The position numbers were made by a program, and so were the translations under genes. Below the pieces are notes generated by a model. The model did not search any database and was not told where the DNA came from. It was given only the letters and a program-made list of their open reading frames with translations. Below are positions 1 through 5,906 of a DNA stretch of 11,060 bases, piece after piece. Source of the stretch: JBBSIG01 sp038232215 (lineage in GTDB: Bacteria > Actinomycetota > Thermoleophilia > Gaiellales > Gaiellaceae); the NCBI GenBank assembly GCA_038232215.1, contig JBBSIG010000076.1:1-11060 (forward strand), given 5' to 3'. Within the stretch, counting starts at the first letter, position 1, and every line of letters starts with the position of its first letter.

Positions 1-579
1 CCGGTGGAGCGCGCTGCGGGTGCGCGTCTTCACGGTTCCGAGCGGGATTCCGAGCGACTCGGCCACCTCCGTCTGCGAGAGGCCGCGCCAGTAGGCGAGC
101 TCGAGCACGGCGCGCTCGCTGTCCGGCAGCTCGGCGAGCGCACGGTGGACGCGCCACGCGCCCCAGCCCGCCTCGGTCTGCTCGGGCGGTCCCGCGTCCG
201 CCGAGGGCCGCTCCGGGACGTCCGCGGGAACGTCGCCCCGCGCCCGGGCGCGATCGACGATCGCGTGTCGCGCGACCGCGTACAGCCAGGGCGCGCCGGG
301 CCCGCGCTCGGGCCGGTAGCTGCGTGCGGAGCGCCAGACGGAGGCGAACGTCTCCTGCACCGCGTCCTCGGCGCGGCCGCGGTCGCCGAGCCGCCGCAGG
401 GCGAGCCCGAACACGGACCGGGCGTAGCGCCGGTACAGGGTGTCGAAGGCGCCGCGGTCGCCCGAGCCCACGCGCTGCAGCAGCTCCGCGTCGCTGAGGT
501 CGACGGCGGCCACACCGCGGATGGTCGCGGCTTTCGCTGCTCGGGGCAAGCCGGCGAGGCTCGGGGCTGTGAGCTCCAT
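1..579 (-). CDS. ECF-type RNA polymerase sigma factor (partial, C-terminus beyond window)
   Basis: Group 4 (ECF) sigma factor that would direct RNA polymerase to a small regulon. 193 codons are visible with no stop before the window edge. Region 2 spans about residues 44-110 (AFDTLYRRYARSVFG, then EDAVQETFASVW, the -10-binding helix). Region 4 begins near residue 143, with LPDSERAVLELAY and the helix-turn-helix LSQTEVAESLGIPLGTVKTR at about 168-187. The region 4 wording resembles SigK-type ECFs, whose anti-sigma gene normally follows; that position lies outside the window. The gene is 13 nt downstream of the SDR and probably co-transcribed with it. The start is uncertain. ATG at 579 has GGGAGG only 2 nt before it. 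An in-frame ATG at 600 overlaps the SDR stop by 8 nt (ATGCGTAG). A GTG at codon 23 would give a compact N-terminus. Confidence 0.9.
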   Translation of the reverse strand, partial: MELTAPSLAGLPRAAKAATIRGVAAVDLSDAELLQRVGSGDRGAFDTLYRRYARSVFGLALRRLGDRGRAEDAVQETFASVWRSARSYRPERGPGAPWLYAVARHAIVDRARARGDVPADVPERPSADAGPPEQTEAGWGAWRVHRALAELPDSERAVLELAYWRGLSQTEVAESLGIPLGTVKTRTRSALHR

Positions 580-592
580 GTCCTCCCGGGTC

Positions 593-1252
593 CTACGCAT
601 CTCGCGTCCGTGTGGTTTGCAGCAGGCGCCCGCCGTCCACGACGAGCGTCGTGCCCGTGACGAAGTCGGCGCTCGCCAGATAGAGGACGGCGTCCGCGAC
701 GTCGGTGGGCGAGCCCACCCGGCCGAGCAGCGTCTCCGCCGCCCGTCGCTCTTCCTGCTCCGGCGCCACCGCCACTGGGCCGGGCGCGACGCCGCAGACG
801 CGGACCTCGGGCGCGAGCGCGCGCGCGAGGACGCGCGTCAGCATCGCCTGAGCCGCCTTGGCCGCGCAGTGTGCGGCGAACGAGGGCCAGGGCTGGTAGC
901 CGGCCACGTCCTCGATCATCACGACCGTCCCCCGGGTCGAGCGCAGGTGAGGCGCAGCGGCCTGTGTGACGAAGAAGCTGCCCTTGGCCGTCGCGCCGTG
1001 GGCGGCGTCCCAGTCGGCCTCCGTCACCTCCTCGAAGCGCTTCGGGGCGAAGCCTGCCGAGGCGGCGTTGACGAGGAGGTCCAGACCGCCGAGCTCGGCG
1101 ACGGCGCGCTCCACGAGCTCGCGCGCGTCGGCGGCTCGTGCGAGGTCGCCGTCCGCCGGTCCCGCGGCGACCACCTCGTGTCCCTCGGCGCGGAGGCGGG
1201 CGACGATCGCCCCCCCGAGCCTGCCCGTGCCGCCTGTGACGAGTGTGCGCAC
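593..1252 (-). CDS. SDR-family oxidoreductase, pteridine reductase (PTR1/FolM)-like, altered catalytic Tyr
   Basis: Short-chain dehydrogenase/reductase of 219 aa, probably a cytosolic NAD(P)H-dependent reductase. The Rossmann motif is TGGTGRLG (residues 6-13); TGxxxRLG instead of TGxxxGxG is typical of pteridine reductases such as Leishmania PTR1. NAAS follows at 62-65 and the C-terminal TGTTLVVDGG matches the family. In PTR1 the catalytic residues are Asp, then Tyr 13 residues later, then Lys 4 further on. Here the same spacing holds Asp115, His128 and Lys132, so the Tyr is replaced by His (codon CAC at 869-871). The tetrad Asn is also replaced (Thr88). GTG at 1252 is chosen because GTGAGG lies 9 nt upstream; a TTG at 1279 would add nine residues. 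It probably forms an operon with the sigma gene. Pteridine as substrate is an inference. Confidence 0.88.
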   Translation of the reverse strand: MRTLVTGGTGRLGGAIVARLRAEGHEVVAAGPADGDLARAADARELVERAVAELGGLDLLVNAASAGFAPKRFEEVTEADWDAAHGATAKGSFFVTQAAAPHLRSTRGTVVMIEDVAGYQPWPSFAAHCAAKAAQAMLTRVLARALAPEVRVCGVAPGPVAVAPEQEERRAAETLLGRVGSPTDVADAVLYLASADFVTGTTLVVDGGRLLQTTRTRDA

Positions 1253-1336
1253 GGTGTAAAGCCTCACAGGAGAGCGCAACTTCCGCGTCGAAGACCCGTC
1301 TCTGCTCCTAACGGCCGAGACTCAGGGGGTCTGTAG

Positions 1337-2197
1337 ATGCGCAAGCTGCTTCTCCTCGCAGGGACCGTCTTCGCCCTCGCGCAAGCGGCGCCGGCCGTCG
1401 CAGCCCGAACCGAGGTCAGGATCACGAGCAAGGGATTCTCGCCGAGTGCCGTCTCGATCGCGTTCGGCGACACGGTCACCTGGCGGAACGTCGATCGGAG
1501 AGAGCACCAGATCGTGGCGAACACCGGCACCTTCGCCTCCTCGATCCTGAAGCGAGGAGCGACCTACTCGTTCACGTTCTCGACGTCGGGCAGGTTCAGG
1601 TATCACGACGCGTTGAAGCCGAGTCTCAAGGGCCGGATCGACGTCCAGGGGCCGCCGCCGTCGCTGACCCTCGGGGTCCTGCAGCCGATCGTGATCTACG
1701 GGCAGCCCGTCACGCTGACCGGCACCGTTTCGAGTGGGAAGGCCGGGGAGACGGTCACGATCATGGCGAAGCCCTACGGGGAGGGCGCCTTCAGCCAGCT
1801 CGCGATCGTCCAGACGAGCACGGGCGGAGGCTGGTCGTACCAGACGACGCCGTCCCTGCTCACGCTGTACGAGGCGGAGTGGGGCTCGACGAAGAGCGGC
1901 CAGGCGGGTGTGCAGGTGAAGCCCAAGCTGACGTTCGTGCCCCGCGTGACGCGCTTCGTGACGAAGGTCAGCGGCGGCAAGTCGTTCGCCGGACGCTACG
2001 CCTACCTGCAGCGACGTTCCCCCCTCGGCGAGTGGATCAACGTCCAGAAGCTGACCCTCGGGCCGCTGTCGGGGCGCATCTTCGCGCTGCCGGCCTTTCA
2101 CGGCGTCTACACGTTCCGGATCTACATGCCGGTCGACTCGGCCGGCCCGGGCTATCTCGACGGGAGCAGCGGCACGCAGCGGGTCACGCGCCGCTGA
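1337..2197 (+). CDS. Secreted cupredoxin-fold protein with degenerate copper site and two Ig-like C-terminal modules
   Basis: A 286-aa exported protein. Residues 1-23 form a signal peptide (MRK, a Leu/Ala-rich core, cleavage near AVA-A). Residues about 24-103 have the plastocyanin/azurin pattern: GFSPSAVSIAFGDTVTWRN, then His57 in REHQIV, then FRYHDALKPSLKGRIDV. In copper-binding relatives the last stretch reads like YHCxIHPxMxG. Here the ligand Cys is Asp91, His is Lys94 and Met is Leu97, so only His57 of four ligands remains and mononuclear type 1 copper binding is unlikely. Residues about 110-195 and 197-286 look like two beta-rich Ig-like modules, perhaps for surface or ligand contact. 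AGGGGG lies 7 nt before the ATG. It is transcribed divergently from the SDR/sigma pair across 84 bp, which could mean shared control. The function is unknown. Confidence 0.85.
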   Translation: MRKLLLLAGTVFALAQAAPAVAARTEVRITSKGFSPSAVSIAFGDTVTWRNVDRREHQIVANTGTFASSILKRGATYSFTFSTSGRFRYHDALKPSLKGRIDVQGPPPSLTLGVLQPIVIYGQPVTLTGTVSSGKAGETVTIMAKPYGEGAFSQLAIVQTSTGGGWSYQTTPSLLTLYEAEWGSTKSGQAGVQVKPKLTFVPRVTRFVTKVSGGKSFAGRYAYLQRRSPLGEWINVQKLTLGPLSGRIFALPAFHGVYTFRIYMPVDSAGPGYLDGSSGTQRVTRR

Positions 2198-2203
2198 GCG
2201 AGG

Positions 2204-2239
2204 CGGCGGGCGACGCCCGGGGGGAGACGTCGCCCGCCG
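2204..2239. terminator. GC-rich hairpin between convergent genes
   Basis: GGCGGGCGAC (2205-2214) and GTCGCCCGCC (2229-2238) are perfect complements. One more C-G pair (2204/2239) gives an 11-bp stem with a 14-nt loop. It sits 6 nt after the cupredoxin stop and 9 nt before the sodA stop, so it could end both transcripts. No T-tract follows on either strand, so a classical intrinsic terminator is not proved. Confidence 0.5.
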
Positions 2240-2248
2240 GCCGACCGT

Positions 2249-2860
2249 CTAGCGGCCCCCGACCGCCGACAGTCTCTGCCCGACTGCGTCCCAGTCGACC
2301 ACGTTCCACCAGGCCTCCAGGTAGTCCGGGCGGCGGTTCTGGTACTTGAGGTAGTAGGAGTGCTCCCAGACGTCGATGCCGAGCAGCGGCGTCTTGCCCT
2401 CCAGCAGGGGCGTGTCCTGGTTGGGTGTCGAGACGACGGCGAGCCCGGTGCCGTCGTGGATCAGCCACGTCCAGCCGCTGCCGAACCGCTTGACGCCCGC
2501 GTCGTTCACCTGGCGCTTGAGCTCGTCGACCCCGTCGAACGTGTCCGAGATCGCCTGCGCGAGCTCGCCGCTCGGCTCGCCTCCGCCGTCCGGGCTCATG
2601 ATCTCCCAGAACAGCGTGTGGTTCGCATGGCCGCCGCCGTTGTTCCGGATCGCGGTGCGCTTGTCCTCGGGCAGCAGGTCGAGGTTGTCGAGCACCTGCT
2701 CGATCGGCCGCCCCTCCCAGTCGGTGCCCGCGATCGCGTTGTTCAGGTTGGTGACGTAGGCCGCGTGGTGCTTGTCGTGGTGCACGCGCATCGTCGCCTC
2801 GTCGATGTGCGGCTCGAGCGCGTCGTAGCCGTACGGTAGATCCGGAACCTCGTAGGGCAT
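2249..2860 (-). CDS. sodA: Superoxide dismutase, Mn type
   Basis: Converts superoxide to hydrogen peroxide and oxygen in the cytosol; no signal peptide. The protein is 203 aa, the usual length. All four metal ligands are present: His27 (RVHHDKHH), His81 (GGGHANHTLFW), Asp163 and His167 (GIDVWEHSYY). Gly77 four residues before His81 and Gln148 in TPNQD are the Mn-type arrangement; iron enzymes carry the active-site Gln in the earlier position. The N-terminal PYEVPDLPYGYDALEPHID is canonical and fixes the start at ATG 2860, with AAGGAG 7 nt upstream. An upstream extension of the same frame to 2950 has no SOD character. It is convergent with the cupredoxin gene and divergent from a second SOD-family gene across 98 bp. 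Confidence 0.97.
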   Translation of the reverse strand: MPYEVPDLPYGYDALEPHIDEATMRVHHDKHHAAYVTNLNNAIAGTDWEGRPIEQVLDNLDLLPEDKRTAIRNNGGGHANHTLFWEIMSPDGGGEPSGELAQAISDTFDGVDELKRQVNDAGVKRFGSGWTWLIHDGTGLAVVSTPNQDTPLLEGKTPLLGIDVWEHSYYLKYQNRRPDYLEAWWNVVDWDAVGQRLSAVGGR

Positions 2861-2958
2861 GGGTTCGCTCCTTCGGTCGTCTCGTGGAACAGCGCTTCTG
2901 GCGCTGAGGCTAACCGTTATGCTCGGCCCCGCGCATCCCCGAGGCCCCAAGGAGACCC
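2861..2958. promoter_or_regulatory. Divergent promoter region between the two SOD genes
   Basis: 98 bp separating two divergent SOD-family genes. It holds the ribosome-binding sites of both (AAGGAG read from the minus strand at 2868-2873, and AAGGAG at 2949-2954). A TANNNT box on the plus strand (TATGCT, 2918-2923) could serve the second SOD and one on the minus strand (TAGCCT, 2912-2907) could serve sodA; neither has a good -35 box. Between and beside them are an inverted repeat, CAGCGC (2890-2895) and GCGCTG (2901-2906) with a 5-nt spacer, and a 9-bp palindrome TAACCGTTA (2911-2919). Either could be an operator. Promoter assignment is by eye only. Confidence 0.45.
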
Positions 2959-3576
2959 ATGGCGCTCGCGTTCCAGTTCGAGGAGATCACCGCCCGTGAG
3001 CTGAAGCCCGCGCTCTTCGAGCTCGACGGCATCTCGCGCGCCTCGGTCGAGGCGCACTACAAGCTGTACCAGGGCTACGTCGCGAAGCGGAACGAGATTC
3101 TCGGCAAGCTCGACGGGGTCGATCTCGGCTCCGCCAACCAGACGTACTCGGAGCTTCGCGAGCTGAAGGTCGAGCTCACCTTCGCGATCGGCGGGATCAA
3201 GAACCACGAGATCTACTTCGAGCACCTGGGCGGCGCCGGCGGCGCCCCGGACGGGCTGATCGCCGATCTGCTGAAGCGGGACTTCGGCTCGGTGGAGGCG
3301 TGGCGGGCCGACCTGAAGGCGACCGGGCTGGCCGGCCGCGGCTGGGCGTGGACCGCCTACGACTGGGACGAGGGCCGGCTCTTCAACTACATCGGCGACG
3401 CCCAGAACACGTTCCCCGTCTGGAACACCACCCCGCTGGTGGCGCTCGACGTCTACGAGCACGCCTACTTCCTCGACTATCAGACCGACCGCTCCTCGTA
3501 CATCGACGCCTTCTTCGACAACCTCGACTGGGCGACGATCAACGACTGGGCCTCGAAGTACCAGATCCGCAAGTGA
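2959..3576 (+). CDS. Divergent Fe/Mn superoxide dismutase family protein
   Basis: 205 aa, SOD fold. Metal ligands can be placed at His33 (EAHYKLYQGYV), His83 (IKNHEIYFEHLGG), Asp164 and His168 (ALDVYEHAYFLDYQ). Gly79 and Gln149 occupy the positions that mark Mn-type enzymes; Gln149 lies 15 residues before Asp164, exactly as in the neighbouring sodA product. It departs from the classic enzyme in the first helix: the HHxKHH motif reads HYKLYQ, with one residue fewer between the ligand His and the conserved Tyr (Tyr40). The N-terminus (FEEITARELKPALFELDGI) differs from the usual PxLPY start. The metal site looks intact, so superoxide dismutation is plausible, but the rate and metal may differ. 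ATG 2959 has AAGGAG 4 nt upstream. It is divergent from sodA and followed by the 3619 palindrome. Confidence 0.9.
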   Translation: MALAFQFEEITARELKPALFELDGISRASVEAHYKLYQGYVAKRNEILGKLDGVDLGSANQTYSELRELKVELTFAIGGIKNHEIYFEHLGGAGGAPDGLIADLLKRDFGSVEAWRADLKATGLAGRGWAWTAYDWDEGRLFNYIGDAQNTFPVWNTTPLVALDVYEHAYFLDYQTDRSSYIDAFFDNLDWATINDWASKYQIRK

Positions 3577-3618
3577 GCCCCGAGCGGGCGCCGAGAGCAT
3601 GACCGCCGCCCCGCTCCA

Positions 3619-3641
3619 CCAAGTAACAGACTGTTACTTGG
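3619..3641. repeat. 23-bp perfect AT-rich palindrome, copy 1
   Basis: Arms CCAAGTAACAG (3619-3629) and CTGTTACTTGG (3631-3641) are perfect reverse complements around a central A (3630). The same sequence recurs at 6773-6795. It lies 42 nt after the SOD-family stop (3576) and 46 nt before the plsY ATG. Outside it, CGCCCCG (3607-3613) can pair with CGGGGCG (3646-3652) and ACCGC (3602-3606) with GCGGT (3654-3658), so a transcript could form a long interrupted hairpin from 3602 to 3658. No T-tract follows. It could be a repressor operator, an RNA hairpin or a dispersed REP-like repeat. Confidence 0.95.
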
Positions 3642-3687
3642 AAGTCGGGGCGAGCGGTGCGCCGGTTCGGCTCGGCCGGCCCGCGCG

Positions 3688-4317
3688 ATGACTCCCCTGG
3701 TACCGACGCTCGTCGCGGTGGTGGCCGGCTACCTGGCGGGGAGCCTCCCGTTCGGCTACTGGCTCGTCCGGGCCGTCAAGCGGGTCGACATCCGTACGGT
3801 GGGGAGCGGCAACATCGGGGCGTCGAACGTCTGGCGCACGTTCGGGCGCTGGTACGGCGTTCCCGTCGTCCTGCTCGACGTGGCGAAGGGCTTCGTGCCC
3901 GCCCTGCTCGCAGTGGTGCTCGTCTCCCACGTCGCCGGCGTCCTGGCCGGCGCCGCGGCGATGCTCGGCCACTGGCGGCCGCTCTTCCTGCGCTTCGCGC
4001 GCGGCGGCAAGATGGTGGCGACCTGCGGCGGCGCGTTCCTGGGGCTCGCGCCGGCCGCCGCTGGGCTCTGCGTGCTGGTGTGGATCCTCGTCTTCCTGCT
4101 CTCCCGCTACGCCTCTCTGGCGTCGATCGTGACCGCGCTCTCTCTGCCCGTGCTGACCTTCGCGCTCGGCGAGCCGTGGTCTGTGGTCGAGTTCGCCGCG
4201 GCTGCCGCCGTGGGCGTGGTCTTCCTGCATCGCGGCAACATCGGCCGTCTGCGTGCGGGGACCGAGAGCCGCTTCGACGACCGCCTCCGCCGCAAGCGGG
4301 CGCCTGCGCGCGCCTAG
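3688..4317 (+). CDS. plsY: Acyl-phosphate:glycerol-3-phosphate acyltransferase PlsY
   Basis: Integral membrane enzyme that moves an acyl group from acyl-phosphate to glycerol-3-phosphate, the first step of phospholipid synthesis. 209 aa, typical length. Signatures in order: GSLPFGYWLVR (18-28), the motif RTVGSGNIGASNVWR (36-50), AKGFVPALL (66-74), GHWRPLFLRFARGGK (94-108) and HRGNIGRLRAGTE (181-193), the standard C-terminal motif. About five hydrophobic segments are visible. The family's GGKGVAT reads GGKMVAT (Met109), an unusual change in a phosphate-binding loop. There is no clear Shine-Dalgarno site before ATG 3688; the AT-rich palindrome 46 nt upstream is the only obvious element in the leader. 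The stop overlaps an inverted repeat shared with the convergent cyclohydrolase gene. I see no partner gene (plsX) nearby. Confidence 0.93.
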   Translation: MTPLVPTLVAVVAGYLAGSLPFGYWLVRAVKRVDIRTVGSGNIGASNVWRTFGRWYGVPVVLLDVAKGFVPALLAVVLVSHVAGVLAGAAAMLGHWRPLFLRFARGGKMVATCGGAFLGLAPAAAGLCVLVWILVFLLSRYASLASIVTALSLPVLTFALGEPWSVVEFAAAAAVGVVFLHRGNIGRLRAGTESRFDDRLRRKRAPARA

Positions 4318-4330
4318 ACTTATCGTCTAG
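4314..4330. terminator. Small inverted repeat spanning both stop codons of convergent genes
   Basis: CTAGAC (4314-4319) and GTCTAG (4325-4330) are perfect complements with a 5-nt loop, TTATC. The left arm contains the TAG stop of plsY and the right arm the TAG stop (minus strand) of the cyclohydrolase gene. The 6-bp stem is short and followed by no T-run, so terminator function is weakly supported. It may only reflect two facing CTAG-containing stops. Confidence 0.3.
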
Positions 4331-5295
4331 CCGGAGAGCCAGTCGCGGAGCTCGGTGTGGCGCGCGAGGTGCGCGCCGTCCCGCAGCTCGCCGCGTAGCT
4401 CGCCCACAGTGCCGAAGCGCTCCGCGACCACGTCGTGGTTGTGGATCGTCTCGAGGTTGAGCTGCCGGGAGAGCAGGAAGTCTCCGTCGTCGAGCTCGGG
4501 GTACGTCGCGAGGCTCTCCCGGAGCGCCACTCGCACGGAGTCCTCCACGAAGCGCGGCTGCAGGTGCGCGTGCTCGACCACGAAGAGCTCGTCCGGGCGC
4601 TTGAGCAGCTCGTACACGGGCGAGCTCATCGAGCCCTCGACGATCGCCGCGAGCTGCTCGGCGTTGACGCGGCGCTCGGTGCCGACGAGGAGCGTGCCAC
4701 GGCCGCGTTGGTTGTGGGTCGCGAGCGGGACGAGCTCCAGGATCCGGTCCACGTCCTCCTCGCCGAACCCGGCCTCGAGCAGGCGCTCAGAGGCATGCCC
4801 GCGCACCAGGCCCTGCGCGCAGGGGCAGGCGTTGATGCCGGTGGCCTCCACGCCCACCACCCGGCGCACCCCTCGCTCGGACGCCGCCGCGATGCCGATG
4901 ATCGAGATCAGCTCCTGGGTCGGCAGGCCGCTGACGGGAGTCTGTCGCTCGAGCGGGTAGCGGGCGAGGATCCTCACCTCGGCCCGCAGCGCGCTCTGGC
5001 GCTCGACGACGCGGCGGGCGATGTGCTCGGCGAGCACCTCGACGAGGAGAGCCTCGCCGATCACGACGTCCTCGATCGCCTCCGCGAAGAGCTCCGGGAA
5101 GCGGGACATGTGGACGCCCTTCTGCGCCGGATGGAGATCGACCGTGCAGTCGATCTGCGCTGCGATCAGCTTCTCGCTGTCGCCGTGCCGGAGGCGGATC
5201 GCCTTCGAGACGCCCTGCACGCCCGCGCGCGAGAGGCCGATCCGCACCTCGGGAGCCGAAGCCTGCACGTCCTTCGTCAGGACCTCGCGCGACAT
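4327..5295 (-). CDS. folE2: GTP cyclohydrolase, FolE2/MptA family (type IB)
   Basis: Opens the imidazole ring of GTP, the entry step to pterins (tetrahydrofolate in bacteria, methanopterin in archaea); a metal-dependent cytosolic enzyme unrelated in sequence to FolE. 322 aa. Family motifs: IGLSRAGVQGVSKAI (19-33), DLHPAQKGVHMSRFPE (53-68) and VEATGINACPCAQ (149-161), which carries the metal-binding Cys. Then come THNQRGRG (193-200), EGSMSSPVYELLKRPDE (220-236), HLQPRFVEDSVR (244-255) and ETIHNHDVVAE (282-292). CPCAQ and overall length lean towards MptA-like members, which yield dihydroneopterin cyclic phosphate; sequence alone does not settle FolE2 versus MptA chemistry. ATG 5295 has GCAGG only 2 nt upstream, a poor spacing. 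It is convergent with plsY and divergent (29 bp) from the kinase-like gene. A pteridine-reductase-like SDR occurs in the same window. Confidence 0.93.
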   Translation of the reverse strand: MSREVLTKDVQASAPEVRIGLSRAGVQGVSKAIRLRHGDSEKLIAAQIDCTVDLHPAQKGVHMSRFPELFAEAIEDVVIGEALLVEVLAEHIARRVVERQSALRAEVRILARYPLERQTPVSGLPTQELISIIGIAAASERGVRRVVGVEATGINACPCAQGLVRGHASERLLEAGFGEEDVDRILELVPLATHNQRGRGTLLVGTERRVNAEQLAAIVEGSMSSPVYELLKRPDELFVVEHAHLQPRFVEDSVRVALRESLATYPELDDGDFLLSRQLNLETIHNHDVVAERFGTVGELRGELRDGAHLARHTELRDWLSG

Positions 5296-5324
5296 ATCCT
5301 GCCCAAAGCTAGCAGGGGGCCCAT

Positions 5325-5906
5325 TTGGATCACGACACGACGTTCGCCCGGCTCGTGATACTCGCGTGTCACGACCTGCGCACCCCGCTCGCGACGACGC
5401 ACGGCTTCACTAGGACGATCATGCGAACGGGCGACCTGGCCGAGCCCGCCGGGCGCTACGTCGAGATGATCGACGCGGCCTCCGGTCAGCTCGCGGCTGT
5501 GCTCGACGAGCTGCAGCTCGCGGCGCGGATCGAGAGCGGGCGCTACGAGCCGACGCTGCTCGAGGTCGACTCCGCCGGCCTGACCGACGTCGTGCGCGAG
5601 CGGCTCGGCGAGCGCGTCCGCGTGGAGGGGAGGGGGGAGCGGGTCCGGGTGGACGCCGCCGCGACGGCGCGCGCGCTGGCCGATCTCGCCGAGTGCGCCG
5701 TTCGCCACGGCGGCCTCGACGAGGTATCCGTCCGTGTGGAGGGCGCGACCGTGACCATCGCCCCCATCACGGAGTCGGCGGGACGCGTCCTGCTCGGCGA
5801 GGAGCTCCGCGACCTCGGCGCCGCGGTCGCGGGTCGCGTGATCTGGGCGCTCGGCGGCTCGATCGAGCTGCAGGACGGGGCCCTGCTCGTCCGGCTACCT
5901 CAGTAG
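5325..5906 (+). CDS. Histidine-kinase-like protein with DHp domain and degenerate ATPase domain
   Basis: 193 aa, no membrane segment and no sensor domain. The N-terminus is a HisKA dimerisation/phospho-acceptor helix: LACHDLRTPLATTHGFTR with acceptor His16, followed by a second helix (about 42-75). The rest follows the HATPase_c pattern but every nucleotide-binding box is changed. The N-box DLAECA (120-125) lacks both Asn. No DxGxG is found near VTIAPITES (143-151). GLGLA reads DLGAAV (163-168) before RVIWALGGSIELQDG. Such a protein could act as a histidine phosphotransferase in the manner of Spo0B or ChpT rather than as a kinase; this is inference. The start TTG 5325 has AGGGGG 5 nt upstream; a GTG at 5355 would remove 10 residues. 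It is divergent from folE2, and its last 12 nt overlap the glycosylase gene tail to tail. No response regulator is seen. Confidence 0.8.
   Translation: MDHDTTFARLVILACHDLRTPLATTHGFTRTIMRTGDLAEPAGRYVEMIDAASGQLAAVLDELQLAARIESGRYEPTLLEVDSAGLTDVVRERLGERVRVEGRGERVRVDAAATARALADLAECAVRHGGLDEVSVRVEGATVTIAPITESAGRVLLGEELRDLGAAVAGRVIWALGGSIELQDGALLVRLPQ

Noticed and set aside
1270..1310. Possible ECF-type promoter (AACTT ... CGTC) upstream of the cupredoxin gene
   Set aside because: The spacing is about 14 nt, shorter than the usual 16-17, and the motifs are short enough to arise by chance; not strong enough to call autoregulation by the neighbouring sigma factor.
4..1336. Long plus-strand open frames across the sigma factor and SDR genes
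   Set aside because: They are antisense to two clearly recognised genes and show no domain; long shadow frames are routine at this GC content.
2861..2950. N-terminal extension of sodA to 2950
   Set aside because: SOD homology begins exactly at the ATG at 2860, which has AAGGAG at good spacing; the extension lies in the divergent promoter region and has no family similarity.
3619..3641. Reading the repeated palindromes as ordinary intrinsic terminators
   Set aside because: Neither copy is followed by a T-run in either direction, and both are also at a fixed short distance from the next start codon, so simple termination does not explain them fully; it remains an alternative noted in the findings.
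5298..5318. Inverted repeat CCTGC...GCAGG between folE2 and the kinase-like gene
   Set aside because: Each arm is the purine-rich ribosome-binding site of one divergent gene, so complementarity is expected without an operator.
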